A DNA stretch of 6,164 bases, from NCBI GenBank assembly GCA_016213305.1, contig JACRAV010000200.1, forward strand, positions 1-6,164, read 5' to 3'. Below, piece by piece: positions 1 to 5,748 of the stretch. Position 1 is the stretch's first letter. Each line of letters begins with the position of its first letter. The stretch is from Candidatus Zixiibacteriota bacterium. Lineage in GTDB: Bacteria; Zixibacteria; MSB-5A5; GN15; FEB-12. The position numbers and the translations under genes were made by a program. Under the pieces are notes generated by a model. That model saw nothing but the letters and a program-made list of their open reading frames with translations, did not search any database and was not told the DNA's origin.

Positions 1-109
1 ATCTTCTGGGGCGTGGTGGGTCGGACAAGAAAAAGAAAGGACGGCACGAGCGCAGGGCCTGTTTCCACACCACTTGCCCCGCGCCCAGTGACACGCGTAC
101 CTTACTGTC
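1..109. other. Leading 109 bp with no assignable gene; possible tail of an upstream gene
   Basis: I see no convincing gene, promoter or terminator here. All three + frames are open from the window edge. Frame 2 closes with TGA at 89-91, 18 nt before the ATG of the next gene, which would suit the end of an upstream operon member. Its translation (29 residues) is not recognisable. The frames that start at bases 1 and 3 stay open into the next gene, to 231 and 242, and look like shadows there. No Shine-Dalgarno is visible before the ATG at 110. Confidence 0.3.
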
Positions 110-2410
110 ATGGCTGTGCCGCCCCGCTTGCGCTCCGATCTGGTTGTCAGCAGTTCGACCGAAAACGGGACCACCCTGTTCACGGTCAAGGAACCGGTCG
201 CCGGCAAATATATCCGACTGCGCGCCCCTGAATACTGGTTGATCTCCCAATTCGACGGCCAGTCCTCCGCTAATGATCTGGCGGCAAAATTTCACGAAAA
301 GTTCGGATTCGCCATGACCGGCTCGGCGGTGATGGAATTCGCCGGGGCGCTCGAACGGGTCGGCCTGCTCGCCGCTGAAACCGGAGTATCCGAATCGGAG
401 AAACCTGCTCCGCCCAAAGCCACCCGGGCGGACAATCTCTTGCACCTTCAGTTGGCGTCGTTTCGGCCCGGCAAGTTCCTTGATCGGCTGGCGGGCATGT
501 ACCGCCCGTTTCATCGCTGGCCATGGTTTGTCGTTCAGTTTATCGTGATGGTGCTGGGGGTGGGGGTGCTGGTCGCAAACAGCGAGAACTTTGCGGTCCA
601 TCTGGCGCAGTTGTTCAATATCGCATCGATTGCCACCATCGTGATCTCGCTGTTTCTGCTGGTTGCCTTTCACGAACTGGCGCATGCCGTGGCCTGCCGG
701 TATCACGGCGGCGAGGTCCGGGCGATGGGAATACTTCTTTTGTATTTTCAACCGGCGTTCTTTGCCGATATCTCCGATGCCTGGCTCTTCCCGAAAAAAC
801 GCCAGCGTCTCGTGGTGACGCTGGCCGGATTATGGTCGCAGACGCTATTCATGGCGCTGGCGGTGGTTATCTGGCGCGTCACGGTTGCAGGGACCGCGAT
901 CAACACGCTGGCGCATATCTTCGGTATCGTCTGCTGGATCACGCTCCTTTTCAATTTCAATCCGCTGATCAAACTCGATGGGTACTATCTGCTGTCCGAC
1001 TGGGTAGGATTGCCCAATCTTCGCGCGCGGTCGTTTGCATATCTCAAAAATGTCATTCAGCGGCACATCCTCGGCTGGTCGGTGACGCGAGTCGAGGTCA
1101 CTCCCCGCGAGAGAAAAATCTTCCTTGTCTATGCGCTGTTGTCGCTGGTGTTCTCGATATTTTTGCTGGGGTATATTTTTCTGGCGGCCTCCCGCTTCGT
1201 GCTGGCGGCCACGGGCGGACCGGGATTGGTCTTGTTCCTCGCCGGGCTTGCTGTTATCTTACGCAAGTCGATCCTGAGCATACTGCGAGGGATAGCTCGG
1301 CATGTAGCGCATATGAAATCACTTCTTCACAAACCGGTGCGGCTCGTGTCGTATCTCATCGTGCTCATTGCCGTCATTGTGTTTGTGTTCACCGTGCCAT
1401 TTCCGCACCGGGTTTCGGGCGACATTCTCGTCAGGCCGCTAAGCGAATTCACGGTTGCCCTCAATGAGTATGGCCTGCTGGAGAGCGCCTATCGGGTCGG
1501 CGGCGCCAGCCCGGAGAACAAGTCCAATTTCGTGCAGATCGTGTCCAACGAGGCCACCTCGCTTCAGCTTCAGCCGCGCGTCCGCGACGGCCAGCCGGTG
1601 AATGTAGGCGACACCGTGGCGGTGCTTCTGTCCAACCAGATCAGCCAGCAGATCGCCCTCGCCCAGTCGGAGCTTGAGCGACTGCGCGATCAGTTGCGCC
1701 TGCTCAAGGCCCCGCCCAAGAAGGAACAGGTGGCGACCGCCCAGGCGGAGGTTTCGGCCGCCCGCGCCAATTACGAGCAACTCAAACGGGAACAGAAACG
1801 TGTTGAGGAACTGGTCGCCAAAAACCTGGGTACGCAGGAAAAACTGGAGTCCGCCCGGTCCGCCACCGAAATCGCCAGAGCCGAATTGAACAACAAAACA
1901 TCATATCTGGCGCTGGTCAAATCTCCGCCGCGACCCGAAGAAGAGGCGGTTCTAAGGCGCTCCGTCGCCAAGCAGGAGACCACGCTGGACTTTCTTATGA
2001 AGCAAGCCGAGGCCCAGGTCATCACCACGCCGATCGCCGGACAGGTGGCGGTTCGTTCCGAAGGCAAACGCTCTATTGCGATCGTCAACAGCACGCTGGT
2101 CGAACTGAGCGTGCCGGTCTCCGACTTCGATATCTCGCTGGTCGAGATCGGGCAGAAGGTGGATGTCAAGGTGCGCTCGTATCCGGACCGGGTGTTCGAG
2201 GGGAGTGTGGTAAGGATTCCGGGGGCGGCCGAGCCCATCGGAAATACGGCCTGCTTTCCGGTCTCGGTGGTGGTGAACAATGACGACCAGACCCTTCGGT
2301 CGGGGATGTCCGGGTACGCCAAAATCGAGGCGGGCACCGCGTCGCTGGCGGCTCTTGCCTGGCGTAAGTGTATGTCAATTATTAAGGTAGAGTTCTGGTC
2401 CTGGTGGTAA
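110..2410 (+). CDS. PqqD-like / M50 site-2 protease / HlyD-like adaptor fusion membrane protein
   Basis: Predicted inner-membrane zinc metalloprotease fused to a periplasmic adaptor, 766 residues. Residues about 5-90 resemble a PqqD-like (RiPP-recognition) winged-helix fold: a strand-rich start, then a LISQFDGQSSANDLAAKF-type segment and a helix ending in RVGLL. Hydrophobic segments lie near 139-156, 170-187, 228-250, 264-287, 338-385 and 412-430. The M50 zinc site is H188-E189-L-A-H192, with the third ligand D290 in NPLIKLDGYY (284-293). After the last membrane segment come a split lipoyl-type domain, a coiled-coil hairpin (about 509-636), the second lipoyl half (VITTPIAGQV, 637-646) and a beta-barrel region. 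The tail ends in EFWSWW, which I recall as typical of this family, so the C-terminus looks complete. ATG 110 is the first possible start after the in-frame stop at 89-91; GTG 116 is an alternative. In known families, PqqD/RRE domains bind leader peptides, M50 enzymes cut near or within the membrane, and HlyD adaptors serve export. Its substrate is inferred, not shown; the small peptide gene downstream is the best local candidate. Confidence 0.9.
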   Translation: MAVPPRLRSDLVVSSSTENGTTLFTVKEPVAGKYIRLRAPEYWLISQFDGQSSANDLAAKFHEKFGFAMTGSAVMEFAGALERVGLLAAETGVSESEKPAPPKATRADNLLHLQLASFRPGKFLDRLAGMYRPFHRWPWFVVQFIVMVLGVGVLVANSENFAVHLAQLFNIASIATIVISLFLLVAFHELAHAVACRYHGGEVRAMGILLLYFQPAFFADISDAWLFPKKRQRLVVTLAGLWSQTLFMALAVVIWRVTVAGTAINTLAHIFGIVCWITLLFNFNPLIKLDGYYLLSDWVGLPNLRARSFAYLKNVIQRHILGWSVTRVEVTPRERKIFLVYALLSLVFSIFLLGYIFLAASRFVLAATGGPGLVLFLAGLAVILRKSILSILRGIARHVAHMKSLLHKPVRLVSYLIVLIAVIVFVFTVPFPHRVSGDILVRPLSEFTVALNEYGLLESAYRVGGASPENKSNFVQIVSNEATSLQLQPRVRDGQPVNVGDTVAVLLSNQISQQIALAQSELERLRDQLRLLKAPPKKEQVATAQAEVSAARANYEQLKREQKRVEELVAKNLGTQEKLESARSATEIARAELNNKTSYLALVKSPPRPEEEAVLRRSVAKQETTLDFLMKQAEAQVITTPIAGQVAVRSEGKRSIAIVNSTLVELSVPVSDFDISLVEIGQKVDVKVRSYPDRVFEGSVVRIPGAAEPIGNTACFPVSVVVNNDDQTLRSGMSGYAKIEAGTASLAALAWRKCMSIIKVEFWSWW

Positions 2411-2450
2411 TCGGGAATGTTTTTCCCGGTGTGTGCCGCCGCATACACAC
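2410..2450 (+). other. Two overlapping stem-loops directly after the M50 gene
   Basis: The first stem pairs 2410-2417 with 2423-2430 (core CGGGAA/TTCCCG, loop TGTTT) and starts on the last base of the stop codon. A second pairs GTGTGT (2429-2434) with ACACAC (2445-2450). They share bases 2429-2430, so the fully extended forms exclude each other. Neither is followed by a T-run, so I do not call an intrinsic terminator. A 3'-end stabilising structure, a processing site or a weak or factor-dependent termination region are possible. Confidence 0.4.
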
Positions 2451-2452
2451 AA

Positions 2453-2525
2453 ACTGTGCGAATGCACTTATATTTCTAAGTTGGTCGGGGCGACGATTAC
2501 AAAGAGTAGTCTGGACTCGCACAGT
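2453..2525. repeat. 9-bp inverted repeat in the promoter region
   Basis: ACTGTGCGA (2453-2461) is repeated in inverse as TCGCACAGT (2517-2525), 55 bp apart. The right arm overlaps a second, tighter inverted repeat (2512-2528). Both lie upstream of the -35 element at 2539. They could be paired operator half-sites for a looping regulator, or a long-range stem in read-through RNA from the M50 gene. A chance match of this length in a gap this short is unlikely but not excluded. Confidence 0.4.
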
Positions 2526-2528
2526 CCA
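2512..2528. promoter_or_regulatory. Possible operator: palindrome upstream of the small-gene promoter
   Basis: TGGACT (2512-2517) and AGTCCA (2523-2528) form a perfect 6-bp dyad around CGCAC. It ends 10 bp upstream of the -35 box, a usual place for an activator site. This is a sequence observation; no regulator is identified. Confidence 0.35.
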
Positions 2529-2538
2529 ATTTCACCCC

Positions 2539-2566
2539 TTGACGTCCGTATAGAATCGATTATACT
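2539..2566 (+). promoter_or_regulatory. Sigma70-like promoter for the small peptide gene
   Basis: TTGACG (2539-2544) and TATACT (2561-2566) each match the sigma70 consensus at 5 of 6 positions, with a 16-bp spacer. The surroundings are AT-rich compared with the flanking genes. Transcription would begin near 2573, giving a leader of about 80 nt before the ATG at 2652. The small gene could therefore be expressed independently of the M50 gene and probably strongly. Confidence 0.65.
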
Positions 2567-2599
2567 AAATATACAAATAGGCGACTTTTTGCATTCGAG

Positions 2600-2622
2600 A
2601 AAAAACCCCAACATCGGGGTTT
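2600..2622 (-). terminator. Intrinsic terminator of the convergent kinase operon
   Basis: Read on the - strand, AAACCCC and GGGGTTT flank a 6-nt loop (GATGTT), and the stem runs into six T residues (bases 2605 down to 2600) before CTCG. It lies about 130 nt past the kinase stop codon, beyond the small peptide gene. On the + strand the same hairpin (2603-2622) sits in the leader of the small mRNA with only a TTT tail, so termination there should be weaker; a leader-attenuation role is possible. Confidence 0.6.
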
Positions 2623-2636
2623 GATTAAACATCAGT

Positions 2637-2647
2637 AAAGGAGGTGA
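2637..2647 (+). promoter_or_regulatory. Near-perfect Shine-Dalgarno of the small peptide gene
   Basis: AAAGGAGGTGA matches the anti-Shine-Dalgarno of 16S rRNA almost completely. GGAGG (2640-2644) sits 7 nt from the ATG at 2652. No other gene in the window has a site this strong. It is the main reason to accept an ORF of only 25 codons and it fixes the start. Confidence 0.85.
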
Positions 2648-2651
2648 GTTA

Positions 2652-2729
2652 ATGGATTACAAACTGAACCTGGAGGTTCTGGAGGCTCGCATCGCTCCAC
2701 TTGGCATTAGCTTGGGCGGTGAGGGTTGA
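2652..2729 (+). CDS. 25-residue peptide with LEARIAP motif; candidate precursor peptide
   Basis: This gene has its own promoter, a near-perfect Shine-Dalgarno and a strong terminator, so it is very likely real despite its 25 codons. The product begins MDYKLNLEVLEARIAP (residues 1-16) and ends with a small, Gly-rich tail containing LGG (21-23) and finishing GEG. There is no Cys, so lanthionine or thioether chemistry is not expected; Ser20 is the only Ser or Thr. There is no signal peptide or membrane segment. I recall LE-x-RIAP-like motifs in short hypothetical proteins of Planctomycetes-like bacteria, but cannot verify this here. The gene lies 241 bp downstream of, and on the same strand as, the PqqD-M50-HlyD protein. 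By analogy with RiPP systems the conserved-looking N-terminal half could be the recognition part and the Gly-rich end the processed part; this is inference. Alternatives are a signalling peptide, a regulatory leader peptide or a small protein unrelated to the protease. Confidence 0.8.
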   Translation: MDYKLNLEVLEARIAPLGISLGGEG

Positions 2730-2751
2730 TTCCTTAGCCATTCAGAGTTTG

Positions 2752-5742
2752 CTATGATCGGGCAGGCGATGCGCCTGCCCGCTCTTTTTGTCCAAGTATC
2801 AACCCCAACCGCTTTATTTCATTCACGATCTGCCGGACGTGGCGCTGTTGCTGAAAGTTCGTCCGATCCGATTCCTGTCCCAGCGATCCGCTGATCTGCT
2901 TCGCCACCTGGAAAGCGCGCTTGTAATTGCCATACGCGTCCTCAAAATCGCCCCGTTCAACCGCCAATCGACCAAGCAAAAGGCCGCACGTCATAAGTTC
3001 CGGCGCCAGATGCGATGCCTGAGCCTGGTCCTGTGCACGTTGCAGATACGGCGCGGCTTCGCCCGCCCGACCATTATCCATGAGACATACGGCCGCCACC
3101 AGGCAAAACATCGGGCCATCGATGTCTTCCTCGATTCCAAGGGGATCGGCCAGATGATCGGCAATGGCATTCATCGCCTCGCGGGGATCGCCATCGTGGA
3201 GAAATCGCTCACTCCGATTGAACGCCAGAGCGGTGCGCATTCGTTCAAAGTGTATCTCGGAAATGACACGGTTGGCCTGTGCGCATCGTTCAACCGAATC
3301 TTCGAGACGAGCAAGCATCAGAAGGGCTCTCAATTGGCCCATGGCATCTTTGTGCTTGCTGGCAGTTTCCAGCGACTCCGACGAAAACCGGATTGCTTCC
3401 TCACGATTATTGATCAGCAGTGATAATTGCGCTCGGGCCAGGGCGTGCAAAGCTCCGGCCATCGGATCGTCCGTTACCTGTAGTCGCTCGCTTACCCCTT
3501 CGAGCATTTGGCGCGCCTCACCCAGCCGTCCCAGACGCATGAGAACAGTTCCCATGCCGGTGCTGAACGCGATTTCGTGAGCACCGTCCTCCAACTGGCC
3601 GCTCAGCTCCAGTCCTTCGCGCAGAAACTCAATCGACTGGCGGAGTTGACCGGCCAGAATCATGATCGCCGTCAAATTTTCCAGATTGAACATGATCTCC
3701 TTGCGGGAGCCGATGCGACGATTCAACCCCAGCGACTCGTGGAGAAAGTCGAGGGCCTTGAGGTTGTCGCCCAGGATGTGATACGCGTACCCCAGATTGT
3801 TCAGCGTCCGTGCAATTTCACCTGCGTGCCCCAGTTCCCTCTTGAGACGGAGCGACTCATCGAGCATGAACACACCCCGGCGAAACTTGCCCCGGACACA
3901 AAACACCGAGCCGATATTGCTGAGCGTCGAGGCAATGTCTTTGACAACGCCCAGTCGGCGCTGGACCCGCAGGGCGCGGCGATAGTAGGCAAGACTCTTA
4001 TCAAGCTCGCCAACCTGCCAATAGCTATTTCCCAGGTTGTTGCAGGTGTGGGAATACTCAAGCTCGTTGCCCAACTGCTCAAAGATGGCCAGCGCTTTGG
4101 TGAGCGACGCCAGGCCGCGCTCAAAGTCGGACCGCATCTTGTACAGGTCGCCCAGCTTGTTGTACACGATGCCCAGCGTCGTTTCGGGCGGCCGGTCTTC
4201 AAAATGAGCAATCAACTCTTGTAGCGCGGCTTCCGCGGCATTGGTATCGCCGCTGTCCTTGAGAATAGTGGCTCGTTGCAATTCGAGTTGCACGACTTCG
4301 CCCCGGCGATTGGAGAGCCGCGCAAAATCGATCACCCGATCGATCAGTTGAACCGCCGGTTTCCAGTGGCTGTCGCGGGACAGAAGAGTGGCGGCCTGGT
4401 AGGCGCATCGCTCGGCCGATGGAAGATCGCCCGACTGGAGGTACAAGACGGCGGCCGGTGCGTGATTCTCATTGCGTTCCGCATCCTTGGCCGGTCGGAG
4501 CGAGAGTCGGCGCACCGTCGCCGGTCTGAGCAGATGCGGCAGAAGACGAAGAATCGGTCGGTCGGAATTGGCCGCGGGGGACTGGGAACAATCAACCGCG
4601 TTCCGCACCAGCCGACGTTTGCGCGCCGGCGAGCCCGACGAAAAACCAGCCAGCGCCCTGCGCCTCAGCCGCGAGGGCCAATAAACACCGGCTGAAAAGT
4701 GGAACTGCCCCGATTCGTAAAACAAGTTGTTGCTGGCAAAATTCGCGTCGGTGAGCAGAGTCAGCAGTTCAATGCTCATCCCTGTGCAATCATCGAGTTG
4801 TTGCCGCTCGCCATCCGACAGGACCAGCAGTCGTTCCCGATTGGCCTCGTACGATTCAGTGTGTCGTATCAGGTGGCGCGGTCGAATCGCCCGCCGGAAC
4901 GGGTAAGCTGACCCCGCCTCTTCGAGCAGAACACACACCTCGAAAGCGGTCGATGGTCTCGCGGCAGGATTCTTCGCCAGCAACCGATCCACAAGACGCG
5001 CGAGCAGTGAGTCGGCCAGGTCCGGGCGCAGTTCTCCGACCGAGGGAACGGTTTCTTCGTGTATCCGGCTGTTGACCTTCACCGGATCGCTTCCTTTGTT
5101 CAAGAATGGATGCACGCCGGTCAAAAGGTTGTACGCGATAAGCCCGAACGCAAAGAGGTCTGATTGGTGGCTGGTGGTGGTCTGCGCCAGTACCTCCGGC
5201 GCCATATATCCAACCGTGCCAAGACCGGCGCGGGCGTTTTCCGGCTCCGCCCCCCGACGTCCCAATGAAAAATCGGACAACTTTGTATAAAAGAGCGCAT
5301 CGGACGCAAGCGATTGCCACGAGATCGGGAGGAATACATTCTGTGGTTTCAAGTCGCCATGGATGATGTCCTGCGCTCTTAAGAATTCCAGATTGCAGGC
5401 GATGGCCGATAGAATCGACAGCGCGGTTGGCAGATCATCGACCCTGCCCAACCGGTCGAGCGTCGGGCCGCCGCAAAGCTCCAGCAGGATATACCCCGGT
5501 CGGGCGTGAGGCGGCTCGAGCGGTCGCACCAGCCCCGGATACGACAGGACGCCGATCAGGGCGTGTTCCCGCTTGACCAATTTCAGAAACTCATTGGGGT
5601 CAGATGAGCCGTCATCGAGACAGTACTTGAGGGCCGCAGGACGGTGGAGGTCGTTGACATGCACCGACACGACCTCGGCGGTGCCGCCCCGGCCGAGGGG
5701 AGCGATCAGGCGAAACCGGGGATCCTCAGGAGCCCGATTCAT
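2752..5742 (-). CDS. Ser/Thr protein kinase with long TPR tail
   Basis: Predicted cytoplasmic signalling kinase, 996 residues, no membrane segment. The kinase domain (about 10-285) has the Gly loop LGRGGTAEV (16-24), ATP-binding K39, helix-C E59, catalytic HGDLKPQN (128-135, D130, K132, N135), Mg-binding D157 in DFS and APE at 181-183. It is thus likely active, but HRD reads HGD (non-RD) and DFG reads DFS. Residues 322-366 resemble the winged-helix end of a STAND ATPase, yet no Walker A is seen. From about 427 to the end are helical TPR-type repeats; the clearest have 40-residue spacing (about 522-680, with NNLG-Y and ALDFL-type signatures) and another lies near 935-970. TPRs suggest a partner-binding scaffold. 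ATG 5742 is 6 nt after the stop of the upstream histidine kinase gene, with no clear Shine-Dalgarno, which suggests translational coupling. The substrate is unknown. Confidence 0.9.
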   Translation of the reverse strand: MNRAPEDPRFRLIAPLGRGGTAEVVSVHVNDLHRPAALKYCLDDGSSDPNEFLKLVKREHALIGVLSYPGLVRPLEPPHARPGYILLELCGGPTLDRLGRVDDLPTALSILSAIACNLEFLRAQDIIHGDLKPQNVFLPISWQSLASDALFYTKLSDFSLGRRGAEPENARAGLGTVGYMAPEVLAQTTTSHQSDLFAFGLIAYNLLTGVHPFLNKGSDPVKVNSRIHEETVPSVGELRPDLADSLLARLVDRLLAKNPAARPSTAFEVCVLLEEAGSAYPFRRAIRPRHLIRHTESYEANRERLLVLSDGERQQLDDCTGMSIELLTLLTDANFASNNLFYESGQFHFSAGVYWPSRLRRRALAGFSSGSPARKRRLVRNAVDCSQSPAANSDRPILRLLPHLLRPATVRRLSLRPAKDAERNENHAPAAVLYLQSGDLPSAERCAYQAATLLSRDSHWKPAVQLIDRVIDFARLSNRRGEVVQLELQRATILKDSGDTNAAEAALQELIAHFEDRPPETTLGIVYNKLGDLYKMRSDFERGLASLTKALAIFEQLGNELEYSHTCNNLGNSYWQVGELDKSLAYYRRALRVQRRLGVVKDIASTLSNIGSVFCVRGKFRRGVFMLDESLRLKRELGHAGEIARTLNNLGYAYHILGDNLKALDFLHESLGLNRRIGSRKEIMFNLENLTAIMILAGQLRQSIEFLREGLELSGQLEDGAHEIAFSTGMGTVLMRLGRLGEARQMLEGVSERLQVTDDPMAGALHALARAQLSLLINNREEAIRFSSESLETASKHKDAMGQLRALLMLARLEDSVERCAQANRVISEIHFERMRTALAFNRSERFLHDGDPREAMNAIADHLADPLGIEEDIDGPMFCLVAAVCLMDNGRAGEAAPYLQRAQDQAQASHLAPELMTCGLLLGRLAVERGDFEDAYGNYKRAFQVAKQISGSLGQESDRTNFQQQRHVRQIVNEIKRLGLILGQKERAGASPARS
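2760..2789 (+). terminator. Intrinsic terminator of the small peptide gene
   Basis: GGGCAGGCG (2760-2768) and CGCCTGCCC (2772-2780) form a 9-bp GC-rich stem with an ATG triloop (or an 8-bp stem with a 5-nt loop), followed by GCTCTTTTT (2781-2789). It lies 30 nt after the small gene's stop. It is also inside the last codons of the convergent kinase gene (stop at 2752-2754), so the same bases encode the kinase's final residues. On the - strand no T-run follows the hairpin. Confidence 0.85.
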
Positions 5743-5748
5743 GACCGA

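Noticed and set aside
13..231. 72-codon frame at the left edge
   Set aside because: More than half of it overlaps the PqqD-like coding region out of frame; no recognisable product.
523..1467. 314-codon frame on the + strand
   Set aside because: Lies fully inside the M50 gene in another frame; that gene has clear domains, while this product is Cys/Arg-rich without a fold signature.
1771..2448. 225-codon antisense frame opposite the HlyD part
   Set aside because: Shadow of the GC-rich coding strand; Ser/Arg/Thr-rich product without recognisable motifs or a ribosome binding site that I could see.
2433..2624. 63-codon + strand frame with GTG start in the intergenic gap
   Set aside because: No Shine-Dalgarno, runs across the promoter and into the terminator hairpin, low-complexity composition with no recognisable domain.
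2411..2651. CRISPR array, tRNA or mobile-element end in the intergenic gap
   Set aside because: No regularly spaced direct repeats, no cloverleaf with a T-loop signature and no transposase or terminal inverted repeats seen; the repeats present are single inverted pairs.
2712..2729. Classical double-glycine leader cleavage site in the small peptide
   Set aside because: Gly22-Gly23 leaves only two residues downstream, too few for a usual mature bacteriocin; no C39 peptidase is present in the window.
3508..4224. 238-codon + strand frame opposite the TPR region
   Set aside because: Antisense shadow of the TPR repeats, which give regular open patterns on the other strand.
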